Assembly (NCBI GenBank): GCA_008501765.1 | Contig: QQUE01000008.1 | Coordinates: forward strand, 1-64,000 | Direction: 5' to 3' | DNA from: Calditrichota bacterium | GTDB lineage: Bacteria > Zhuqueibacterota > Zhuqueibacteria > Zhuqueibacterales > Geothermadaptataceae | DNA length: 64,000 nt | In this document: positions 54,111 through 62,445 of the stretch, in pieces | How the letters are laid out: each line of letters starts with the position of its first letter | How positions within the stretch are numbered: the first letter of the stretch is position 1 | Notes under the pieces: generated by a model | What the model saw: the letters and a program-made list of their open reading frames with translations, nothing else | Told to the model about the DNA's origin: nothing | Databases searched by the model: none | Translations under genes and position numbers: made by a program

Positions 54111-56759
54111 TTGAACGCAAAGCGTTGGAAACAAATTGAAGAGTTATTTGCTGCTGCATTGGGAATCAGTGACGAACAACAGGACTATTTTTTACGCGAA
54201 AAGTGCGGCGAAGACAGGGAATTATACGATGAAGTAAAATCTCTTCTCGATGAAGATAAAAACATGCATAGCCTGTTGTACGAATCACCGGTTTCGCCAT
54301 TGTTTGAGTTCAGTTCGGATGCTCAATATATCGGCAAAAACCTGGGAGTCTACCACATTGAAAAGCAAATTGCATCCGGTGGAATGGGTGCCGTTTTTCT
54401 GGCCAGTCGCAACGATGGGCTTTATGAACAAAAAGTCGCTTTAAAAATTATTCACTCCGGCCTGAAGTCAGCCAGTTTTCTGCAGCGATTTGAACGTGAA
54501 CGCCAAATTTTAGCTGGCCTCAATCACCCGAATATTGCCTATCTTTTGGATGGTGGAATTAGCAAAGAGGGCACGCCTTATCTGGTCATGGAATATGTCG
54601 ACGGCAAGCCCTTCGATGTTTTTGTGCGCGAGAAAAAGCTGCGTATCAGCGAACGACTCCGTTTATTCATGAAAGTCTGCGAGGCGGTTATTTATGCGCA
54701 CAACCACTTGGTCATTCATCGCGATTTAAAACCGGGCAATATATTTGTCACCGAAGAAGGCCAGGTTAAATTGCTCGATTTTGGAATTGCCAAAGTGCTT
54801 TCTGCTGAGGACAATACACCAGAGATGCACACGATGATAGAAGGTGGCGTGATACCATTTACGCCGGAATATGCCTCGCCGGAGCAGATCGAAGGAAAGA
54901 ATATCTCGACAGTTTCGGATGTTTACTCGCTCGGAGTTTTGCTTTACGAGCTGTTGTGCGGCCAACGCCCCTACCAATTTAAAACAAAAACACTTCTGGA
55001 AATGCAGCAGGTTCTGCAAAATACGGTCGCTCAAAAACCAAGTATAGCTATTAAAAAAGCAACCGAGAATTCAGAAGACGCACATTCATGGCTACTGCCT
55101 ATTACGCCGGCCAGAATATTAAAGGGCGATCTCGATAATATTTGTCTTAAAATGTTAAAAAAAGAACCGGAGCTGCGCTACCATAGTGTCGAATTGGTGA
55201 AAATGGATATTGAGCGCTATTTGGCTGGCCTGCCGGTGAGTGCCGCAAATGATAATTTCACCTATCGGGTTTCAAAGTTTATCGGCCGGCACAAATTAGC
55301 CGTCGGATTGACAGCCAGCTTTATCACTGCATTAACGGTAGTGAGCATTTTTTATACGCTGCAATTGCAACAGGAAACAAAACGGGCGCAGCAGGAAGCG
55401 AAAAAAACAGGACAGGTGGCTGAATTCTTGAAAAGCCTGTTTGAAACAGCCAGCCCGGAAGGGTCGCGTGGAAAAATATTTACTGCGGTTGATTTGCTCG
55501 AAGCCGGGGCAAAAAACGTCGAAAACAGCCTCTTCGAACAACCCGATGTTCAGGCGGAGATGTTCGCCATAATCGGGGATGTTAACCGCAGAATTGGTCG
55601 CTATGCGGAGGCGGAAACGATGGAAAATAAATCTTTGGAACGCAATCTAACTTTTTTTGGCGCCAGGAGTGAAGCCGTCGCACGCAATTATTTTAATTTA
55701 GGCAATTTGTACTATGACCTCGGTCAATACGAACGCTCGGAGAACAATTTGATGGAAGCGTTAAATCTGCGAAATTTTGTTCGAACAGAAGCTGATTTTT
55801 TTTATTCAGATGTATTGGCAGGCCTCGCAGATGTGGAATATCAAAATAGAGATTATATCAGGTCCGATTCACTTTTTGCAGCGGCGCAGGCTATTTTGGA
55901 GCGGTCTGCAAATTCCGAATCTGTTCGGGGTGCAGCCATTTTCAATGCACGCGCTGCAATCGCACGCCGCCTGGGAAAATTTGACCAAGCCAGTAAATTA
56001 TACCAAAAAACCCTGGCGCTGCGAAAGTCACTTTTAGGTTCGGATCATGCCGATGTTGCGCATACATTAAACCACATTGGCCGTTTGTATTATATGCAGG
56101 GAAAATTCTCAGATGCCGAAGCTTATGCGCGGGAGGGACTTGCATTACGGGAAAAGATTTTCGGGGAGAACCACCAGGAGACGGGAGCCAGTCTCAGCAA
56201 TCTGGCGAATATTTTAAAAAGTAGCGGGCGGTTAAAGGAGGCCGAGAAATATTACCGGCGATCGTTCAATGCATTTATGAAAGTCGTCGGTGAAAACCAT
56301 CAATATGCAGGGTCGCTCAGTTATAACCTTGGTATGACACTTTATGAGTTGGGGCGCTTAAAAGATGCAGAGGACAAATTACGCTTGGCAATTCGGATCA
56401 ATGACAAGCAATTGTCACCAGAACACGCGATTCATGTAAATTCACGCATTGCCCTTGGACGCTTGCTCACCGATGAAAACCAGACTGACGAAGCATACAC
56501 TCTTCTGCAATATGCTTACAAATTATCCCGGGAGAACAATGGCGAACAGCACAAAACAACAGCTTTGGCAGCCAGTGAAATGGGGCATTGCCTGCTAAAA
56601 ATGGGTAATTTTGATTTGGCAGAAAACCGGTTGACGGCTGCCATCGCAATTCTAAAAAAAGAAAACGCTGAAGAACAAAATCTCCAGCGCTCGCTTAAAT
56701 ACTTGCGGCAACTTTATAAAATAACCGGAAATTTAGCACAACTCAGGGCGCTCGATTAG
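54111..56759 (+). CDS. Membrane Ser/Thr protein kinase with TPR sensor
   Basis: 882 residues from a TTG start at 54111, six bases after CGGAGG. A roughly 75-residue N-terminal helical region precedes the kinase: GGMGAVF glycine loop, K112 (ALKII), catalytic HRDLKPGN (D205), DFG (223-225) and the PEYASPEQ activation segment. One membrane segment follows at about 395-415 and then about nine TPR units to the C-terminus, outside the inner membrane. It is encoded right after the ECF sigma gene and probably controls it in response to an envelope signal. Its stop overlaps the stop of the convergent cytolysin-family gene by four bases. Confidence 0.93.
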   Translation: MNAKRWKQIEELFAAALGISDEQQDYFLREKCGEDRELYDEVKSLLDEDKNMHSLLYESPVSPLFEFSSDAQYIGKNLGVYHIEKQIASGGMGAVFLASRNDGLYEQKVALKIIHSGLKSASFLQRFERERQILAGLNHPNIAYLLDGGISKEGTPYLVMEYVDGKPFDVFVREKKLRISERLRLFMKVCEAVIYAHNHLVIHRDLKPGNIFVTEEGQVKLLDFGIAKVLSAEDNTPEMHTMIEGGVIPFTPEYASPEQIEGKNISTVSDVYSLGVLLYELLCGQRPYQFKTKTLLEMQQVLQNTVAQKPSIAIKKATENSEDAHSWLLPITPARILKGDLDNICLKMLKKEPELRYHSVELVKMDIERYLAGLPVSAANDNFTYRVSKFIGRHKLAVGLTASFITALTVVSIFYTLQLQQETKRAQQEAKKTGQVAEFLKSLFETASPEGSRGKIFTAVDLLEAGAKNVENSLFEQPDVQAEMFAIIGDVNRRIGRYAEAETMENKSLERNLTFFGARSEAVARNYFNLGNLYYDLGQYERSENNLMEALNLRNFVRTEADFFYSDVLAGLADVEYQNRDYIRSDSLFAAAQAILERSANSESVRGAAIFNARAAIARRLGKFDQASKLYQKTLALRKSLLGSDHADVAHTLNHIGRLYYMQGKFSDAEAYAREGLALREKIFGENHQETGASLSNLANILKSSGRLKEAEKYYRRSFNAFMKVVGENHQYAGSLSYNLGMTLYELGRLKDAEDKLRLAIRINDKQLSPEHAIHVNSRIALGRLLTDENQTDEAYTLLQYAYKLSRENNGEQHKTTALAASEMGHCLLKMGNFDLAENRLTAAIAILKKENAEEQNLQRSLKYLRQLYKITGNLAQLRALD

Positions 56760-58384
56760 CGCACGGCCACTGTGTAAGTCATCTGAGTGCTGCATTTATT
56801 GTTGCCAGAATTCAGCACGATTGTCCGGGTGCCTTTTTCAAGATTTGACCAGCCAGCATTGCGATAGTCATGACGGATTGAACCGCTTTTTTTATTCATG
56901 CGGCTATCGCCAAATGTTTTGCCTAAAATATCCTTATCCCATTCCTTGCAAATAAATTTCACTGTAAAATAATTGCCATCGGTCAGGTTTGCTTTAAAAG
57001 AATATTCCCAATTGAGAGCAATCGTATCGCCATTGCCGGCAGAAATATTGGACTTGTGGTATTTTTTATTGCCTGCAGAAATTTCTACCCAGATTTCGAA
57101 CTCACCATCGCCTTCGATGCCGTCACAATCTTTCAGGGCTTTGAAATTCTTGATTTTCAGATCGATGATGTCCGCCGTTTTCACACTGCTGCAAACTGTG
57201 GCTGTGTACTCGGTTGAATAACCTAATTTTGCCAGCGAATGATCTTTGAGATAAAGCACCGTATATGAAATTGGCACACCGGGATTGTTGCGTGAGTAGA
57301 CCGCATTTTCGCCCTGAATTATCGACTCCAAATCCCCGGCATTGCGGGCGCTGGTTGCCTGTGATGCAACTTCGGCATTGCCACCAAGGGTGATGACTTC
57401 GATGGTCGATTGCTGCAAAATTGATTTGTATCGTGCTTCCAAACTGCCATCGACGGAATAACCGGCCGCATAGCGGAAGGATGCTTCAAGCTCAGTCGAA
57501 GTCACTTTCATTGCGGTTTCCATACGGAACATGATTATGCGGCCATAAACGACAGAGCTTATGTAGGCTGGCGGGGCTGAATTATCGAGGGTGCTTTGCA
57601 CGTCGTCCAAAGAAACGGACGGGTTAAACACCGCAGCGGGTTGCTCGGGTGTATCCATGTCAATTGAATAAAATGCCTGTTTGTAAACGGCCATCATCAC
57701 TGATTTTGTTTCGGTGCTCGTATGGCTGAATTGCGCGCTGACATCGCTGGTAGCCCAGGCCACATTGAGTCCCACGTCCAGGGCTAATTGTTGCGAAGAA
57801 TAGGACGTTGAAAGTCGGTAAGATGAACTTGATGCGTTGACGTATCCTTCCTGATAGGCATTGGCATTCCACCATTCAAGAGAAGAATCAATGGCGGCTT
57901 GTACGCTGGAATTCGTCGGATTTTCAATTGTTCTCACGCCTGCCGCTCCGATACCGGGCAAGTCAACTCGCACTGTTAACGGAGCGCGTGGCAAAGAAAC
58001 CGGCTGCGGCAAACCATCAATTAAACTTTCATTGCCCTTAACCAGCGCGCCTGGCCAAACGATACCGGCCAAAGGGCGTAAAATTGCGATATCTTCAAAA
58101 TTTTGCTGCAAGCTGTACTTGGTTTTTACACAGGTCACTTTTGAAGTCGACTCATTTTGTTCGGTGGTATCCGCAGTGACGGCCTTGCGTGCCGAGCCTT
58201 GTCCATCGAGGGATTGCACGTTAAGCATCCCATCCGGATTGTAAACGAGACTATTGATATAATCATTAATTCCGGTAAAGTTTTTATCGCTGTTATTGCT
58301 CATCGGATTTTCGGGACTGCAGGAACTGGAGAGAAAAAGTAAAGTGATAAATAGAAATGTGGTCGTATGACGTAAGAGTGACAT
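56756..58384 (-). CDS. Cholesterol-dependent cytolysin-family lipoprotein with atypical C-terminal domain
   Basis: 542 residues from the ATG at 58384 (AAAGGAGG). A lipoprotein signal ends in FLSSSC (Cys22). Residues about 100-400 match the pore-forming core of thiol-activated cytolysins: PRAPLTVRVDLPGI, VQAAIDSSLEWWN, MMAVYKQAFYSID, NSAPPAYISSVVYGR, the paired Gly in ITLGGNAE (333-335) and NPGVPISYTVLYLKD. The C-terminal 140 residues differ from the usual domain 4. No ECTGLAWEWWR undecapeptide is present; instead there is an acidic, C2-like beta-rich domain (ALKDCDGIEGDGEFEIWVEI, KEWDKDILGKTFGD). Such proteins assemble rings and pierce membranes. Loss of the undecapeptide suggests a target other than, or besides, cholesterol. 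It is convergent with the kinase gene. Confidence 0.88.
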   Translation of the reverse strand: MSLLRHTTTFLFITLLFLSSSCSPENPMSNNSDKNFTGINDYINSLVYNPDGMLNVQSLDGQGSARKAVTADTTEQNESTSKVTCVKTKYSLQQNFEDIAILRPLAGIVWPGALVKGNESLIDGLPQPVSLPRAPLTVRVDLPGIGAAGVRTIENPTNSSVQAAIDSSLEWWNANAYQEGYVNASSSSYRLSTSYSSQQLALDVGLNVAWATSDVSAQFSHTSTETKSVMMAVYKQAFYSIDMDTPEQPAAVFNPSVSLDDVQSTLDNSAPPAYISSVVYGRIIMFRMETAMKVTSTELEASFRYAAGYSVDGSLEARYKSILQQSTIEVITLGGNAEVASQATSARNAGDLESIIQGENAVYSRNNPGVPISYTVLYLKDHSLAKLGYSTEYTATVCSSVKTADIIDLKIKNFKALKDCDGIEGDGEFEIWVEISAGNKKYHKSNISAGNGDTIALNWEYSFKANLTDGNYFTVKFICKEWDKDILGKTFGDSRMNKKSGSIRHDYRNAGWSNLEKGTRTIVLNSGNNKCSTQMTYTVAVR

Positions 58385-58836
58385 GATGCCTCCTTTGGTG
58401 AAATAAATGTGTTTACAATCTAAAGCGTAAAAAAGAAGGCAAAGTGATAACAGGAATTGAAAAATTTTATAAATAAAATGTAAATAAGCTGGGGTTTTGA
58501 TTTTTTCAGGCTAAAATAAAACAGTACCAGAACAAAATATTTTGAGAGTTTGACCCGGCAAACCTGGTAAATATCTTTCAAATAGAAATTCAATTCGTGA
58601 TTTTGTTGCGAATCAAGCAACTTCACCGCAAATTTTTACAGCCGGGATGATAACGCTTGCATTTCAATCATCGATCTGATATTTTAATTTTGTAAATATG
58701 GGTAACTCGTTGGATTTTAAGGAACGACTATCACAAACCGTTATAATGACCATCAAATATTTCGATTCATATTTTTTTCAATTGGATGAGGATTAGATAT
58801 AATCATTGTGCAATCCGGTCGAGACTGAGGTGATTT
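58385..58836. other. Divergent spacer upstream of the cytolysin and acyltransferase genes
   Basis: 452 AT-rich bases with no gene, hairpin or repeat that stands out. It should contain both divergent promoters. A minus-strand frame at 58420-58626 has no ribosome site and is not called. Confidence 0.45.
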
Positions 58837-60228
58837 ATGTTCTATTACTTTTTAAAATTATTTATAAAAGTAACGTTGTCGTTTTATCTGAAGCAGATAA
58901 AAGTGCGCAATCCTGAAAGAATTCCCGGCGCAGGCCCGGTGATTTTTGCCATAAATCACCCGAATAATTTGCTCGATACACTCATAGTTGCCGGCCATTT
59001 TAAACCGCGAATTTATTTTCTCGGCACCGGTGCATTATTCCGCAACGGGCTCGCGAAAGCTTTTCTGTTGCGAGCCGGAATCATTCCGGTTTATCGGCCG
59101 GAGGACAGCGATGAATACAAAGGAAAAAACAAAGAAACATTTCAAGCTTGTTACGACGCGTTAGATCAGAAAAAAATGCTCGGCATTTATCCCGAAGGGA
59201 CCACCCATGCGGATTGGCAAGTGAAAAAGATCAAAACAGGCGCTGCACGCATTTTGCTCGAAGCAGAAAAGAGAAATAATTATGAAGCGGGTGTCAAACT
59301 CATCCCGATCGGACTCAATTTTTCATCAAGGAAAAAATTTCGAACTTCCGTTATCGTGAGTGTCGGCGAACCCCTCGCAACTCAGCCCTATTTTGCAGGT
59401 TACGACAGCGGGGATTTTACAGCGGTCGAGCAATTAACTGCCGACTTGCAAGCGGCGATGGAAGCCGAAGTGAAGCATCTTTCTGAGGCGTCATTTCAAG
59501 AGTTCGTCGGGAAACTCGATTTTTTCTACCGCGAGGATGCCATCAATTCTCTCACCGCAGGCAAACAGATTGAGAAGACGGAAATCGATAAACTGCGGCT
59601 CTCGAAAAAGTTGATCGAGGGCGTGGAATATTACGCAAAAAAACAACCGGAAGTCATCAATTCAGTCTGGGACAAAATAGAGGCTTATCACCAGAAATTA
59701 AAGAAAGTACACCTGCGAGATCAGCAAATCCGCCGCGATGTTGATAAAAATATCACCCCGCTGCGTTATCTTCGCATCGGATTTACCGGGCTGCTGGGGT
59801 TGCCAATTTTTATTTACGGGCTCATCAATAATTATATCCCCAATTTTTTTCCAGCCCGGCTCAGTCAATGGATCGCCAACAAAGAAACAGATATCGCCAC
59901 AATTCGGGTTGTCAGCGGAATCCTGGCTTTTCCTCTCTTTTATGTTTTGCAATCGTATTTGATTTATTTCCTGTTTGGAACTGTGATTGCATTGGCTTAT
60001 TTTATTTCTTTGCCGTTCAGTGGTCTTTTTGTTCTGAGCTTTCGCAAATTTTATAAAAGATACATTGAAAATGTCCGGCTGGGTTTTCTCCTTTTGAAAC
60101 ATCGTAGTTTCGTTGACCGGTTGAAAAGTCAGCGTGCAGCAATTATTACAGAAATAAACACATTAAGTGAGGATTATCTGTTTCTCAAAAAGAAGCAGAG
60201 CAAAACAACTGAGATTATGCCTATATGA
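58837..60228 (+). CDS. PlsC-like 1-acylglycerol-phosphate acyltransferase
   Basis: 463 residues. Acyltransferase motif I NHPNNLLD (HX5D spacing, as in GPAT-type relatives rather than strict HX4D), FLGTGALFRN and motif III YPEGTTH are present. After a roughly 170-residue helical middle, two or three membrane segments fill about 320-405. That C-terminal region is longer than in PlsC (about 240 residues) and resembles larger bacterial acyltransferases. It should acylate a glycerol-phosphate-type lipid at the inner membrane. It overlaps the creatininase gene by four bases (ATGA), so the two are coupled. Confidence 0.87.
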   Translation: MFYYFLKLFIKVTLSFYLKQIKVRNPERIPGAGPVIFAINHPNNLLDTLIVAGHFKPRIYFLGTGALFRNGLAKAFLLRAGIIPVYRPEDSDEYKGKNKETFQACYDALDQKKMLGIYPEGTTHADWQVKKIKTGAARILLEAEKRNNYEAGVKLIPIGLNFSSRKKFRTSVIVSVGEPLATQPYFAGYDSGDFTAVEQLTADLQAAMEAEVKHLSEASFQEFVGKLDFFYREDAINSLTAGKQIEKTEIDKLRLSKKLIEGVEYYAKKQPEVINSVWDKIEAYHQKLKKVHLRDQQIRRDVDKNITPLRYLRIGFTGLLGLPIFIYGLINNYIPNFFPARLSQWIANKETDIATIRVVSGILAFPLFYVLQSYLIYFLFGTVIALAYFISLPFSGLFVLSFRKFYKRYIENVRLGFLLLKHRSFVDRLKSQRAAIITEINTLSEDYLFLKKKQSKTTEIMPI

Positions 60229-61148
60229 AAAACCAGCTTCTGCGAATTGAGAATTTATCCTACCCTGAATTGGATGCCCTGGATCGCTCAAAAACCCTTT
60301 TTATTTTATCGATTAGTCCACTCGAAGAACATGGCCCGCACATGCCGCTGGGTGTCGATTTGTTTATATCGAAATACATGTCTGAGCAATTGCAGGAACG
60401 CATTCTGGCAAAACATCCTGAATTCACGATCGTGCTGTTTCCGCCGTTATTTTTGGGAGTCGGCGCTATTCCCTGGCTCGGTTCATTTAACAGCAAACAG
60501 CGTGTGATACGCTCGGTAATCGAAGACTGGGCTGCGGTTTTAGGAAAATACGGCTTCAAGTATTTTTTGCTCAGCAACGGGCACGGCGGGCCCCGGCATG
60601 TCGTCGCCCTGGAAGAAGCAGCCCGTTCCGCTTCAAAAAAACATAACATGACAGTAGTATCACTAAGCGGCCGGATTGCCTATGAATTTTTGACTGGAAA
60701 GTACTTAAAAGAAATTGAGACCGAGCTCGGTCGTCCGTTTACAGTAATTGAAAAGAGGAAATTTTTCAAGGATTCCCATGCCGGGTGGTGGGAGACAAGT
60801 GTTATGCTGATGCTTTTCCCGGACCTGGTGAATAAAAACTTTGCCCAATTGCCCGATTTTACAATTTCCTGGCGGGATCGGTTGTTTAAGAAAAAGAAGG
60901 ATGCAGATCAGGGGTACCGCGGTTTCCCGGCTATGGCAAGCACGGATTTTGCCAGCGCAACAGTAAAAGTCCTGCTTGACAAATCTATGGAATTGATAGG
61001 TGATATGCTTTACGGGCACGATTTGGGAAACCGCCTGCATTCACCGCTCTATAATATCTGGTTTTTAAGAACCAATTTTTTTCGCTATGGTGTTACTTTT
61101 ACTATCTTTTTGTTTCTATGTGTTTTATATTTTATAACGGATATGTAA
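60225..61148 (+). CDS. Membrane-anchored creatininase-family hydrolase
   Basis: 307 residues with the creatininase metal-site motifs SPLEEHGPHMPLGVD, LSNGHGGPRH and SHAGWWETS, then a C-terminal membrane helix (YGVTFTIFLFLCVLYFI). The anchor is unusual; most family members are soluble. It is translationally coupled to the acyltransferase, which suggests a lipid or envelope substrate rather than creatinine. It is only distantly similar to the creatininase of the operon at 36.4 kb. The reaction is unknown. The DUF4231 gene follows 33 bp on. Confidence 0.87.
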   Translation: MKNQLLRIENLSYPELDALDRSKTLFILSISPLEEHGPHMPLGVDLFISKYMSEQLQERILAKHPEFTIVLFPPLFLGVGAIPWLGSFNSKQRVIRSVIEDWAAVLGKYGFKYFLLSNGHGGPRHVVALEEAARSASKKHNMTVVSLSGRIAYEFLTGKYLKEIETELGRPFTVIEKRKFFKDSHAGWWETSVMLMLFPDLVNKNFAQLPDFTISWRDRLFKKKKDADQGYRGFPAMASTDFASATVKVLLDKSMELIGDMLYGHDLGNRLHSPLYNIWFLRTNFFRYGVTFTIFLFLCVLYFITDM

Positions 61149-61181
61149 AACTCAAAAGATTTATCAAAGTGAGATAGAAAA

Positions 61182-61682
61182 ATGGGAAAAAAAGAAGAAG
61201 AAAAAAAAGCGCCGACACCTATTGAAATCGATGTCCAGTACTATTTGGACAATCGGCTTGTTAACCAAATGGACTGGTACGATAAGAAAAGCATGCAGGC
61301 ACAGGCAAAACACAAATCACTTCGCCGAATTGAAATCTTCGCTGCAGCCTCAATTCCATTTCTTGCAGGATTTGTAAATGTCAAATTCAATAGTATTCCA
61401 GTTTTTCAGATTGTCGTTGGATTACTCGGTGTAATTATCGCTGTAGTTTCCGGTTTAATTGCTTTAAATAAATATCAGGAAGTATGGGTGAAATACCGCA
61501 CAACAGCGGAATCACTTAAACATCATCTGCATCTGTTTCAGACAAAGACGGCACCGTACGCGGGCAAAGAAGATGAGCGTTTTAGCAGACTCGTTGAAAA
61601 TGTGGAGCTCTTGGTCTCTGAAGAGAATTCCGACTGGAAAGGCTATGTTATGCAGAAAGAAAAAGACAGTAAAAAGAAGTGA
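61182..61682 (+). CDS. DUF4231 (SLATT-like) membrane protein
   Basis: 166 residues: a charged start, a helix ending KHKSLRRIE, two membrane segments (about 49-66 and 73-95; AAASIPFLAGFV and IVVGLLGVIIAVVSGLIAL), then YQEVWVKYRTTAESLKHH, the DUF4231 signature, and a Lys-rich tail. Family members belong to the SLATT group of two-helix membrane proteins, some of which are linked to bacterial immunity as effectors. Here the neighbours are lipid and envelope genes, so an immune role is not assumed. It is third in a plus-strand operon with the acyltransferase and creatininase. Confidence 0.87.
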   Translation: MGKKEEEKKAPTPIEIDVQYYLDNRLVNQMDWYDKKSMQAQAKHKSLRRIEIFAAASIPFLAGFVNVKFNSIPVFQIVVGLLGVIIAVVSGLIALNKYQEVWVKYRTTAESLKHHLHLFQTKTAPYAGKEDERFSRLVENVELLVSEENSDWKGYVMQKEKDSKKK

Positions 61683-61695
61683 TTTCAATTTATAA

Positions 61696-62439
61696 TTATT
61701 TGTTTTCTGTGAAAAAATCATCCCCTAAAATCATTCTGGCTTGCTGAAATACCTCAATTCTTCCAAGGTCCAGCCACCTGGCTGAATCCCCGCGATAACC
61801 GGTTATTTTTCCCCCATCTTCCGCTAACTTTAAGTAGGTTTTAATTATGGAAAATGCACCATCATCTTTCATTTTCGCAAAAATTTTGGGTGAAAATGCA
61901 TGAATTCCCATAAAAGATAGCCGGCTGATTTCGCCTTTCCCCGGCCGGCTTATGATTTTTTCACCCGTCTGCAAAGATTCCCAACCCACCAGTTGATTAT
62001 TTTCGTCAAAAAGAATGTAGCGCTGTGTTTCACGCTGCCGGACGGCTACTGTTGCCAGACTCTCACTGTCGATGTGAAATTGCATGAATGCCGTTAAATC
62101 CAAATCGCTTAAAATATCAACATTTTGCAGCAAAAATGGTTCGTTGCTATCAAAAAACCAGGATGCATTTTTTAATCCGCCCCCGGTATCAAGCAGCTCT
62201 TTCTCTTGTGAAAAATCAATGTGGAGTCCAAAGCTGTTTCGGCTCTCGATAAAATCAATAATTTGCCCGGTAAAATGATGCACATTGATGATGATCTCGG
62301 TAAATCTATGTTTTTTCAAACGCAAGATGACATGTTCGATCAGTGGAATCCCCTCAACTTCGACTAATGCTTTGGGTTTGCTTGCGGTAATTTTCCCCAG
62401 CCGCGTGCCAAGTCCGGCCGCTAAAACCATGGCTTTCAT
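61696..62439 (-). CDS. MurU-like sugar-1-phosphate nucleotidyltransferase
   Basis: 247 residues with the Rossmann nucleotidyltransferase signature LAAGLGTRLGKITASKPKAL, an LLDTGGGLKNA loop, the metal Asp in LLQNVDILSD and RWLDLGRIE at the end. Length and motifs fit MurU / short mannose-1-phosphate guanylyltransferase types. It sits six bases after an AmgK-like kinase gene. In Pseudomonas and related bacteria AmgK and MurU act in sequence to return MurNAc to UDP-MurNAc without de novo synthesis; the same use is likely here. The exact sugar is not proven by sequence. Confidence 0.87.
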   Translation of the reverse strand: MKAMVLAAGLGTRLGKITASKPKALVEVEGIPLIEHVILRLKKHRFTEIIINVHHFTGQIIDFIESRNSFGLHIDFSQEKELLDTGGGLKNASWFFDSNEPFLLQNVDILSDLDLTAFMQFHIDSESLATVAVRQRETQRYILFDENNQLVGWESLQTGEKIISRPGKGEISRLSFMGIHAFSPKIFAKMKDDGAFSIIKTYLKLAEDGGKITGYRGDSARWLDLGRIEVFQQARMILGDDFFTENK

Positions 62440-62445
62440 AAATCG

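Noticed and set aside
56756..58384. Typical cholesterol-binding toxin
   Set aside because: The undecapeptide and domain 4 tryptophans are absent, so cholesterol dependence is not claimed.
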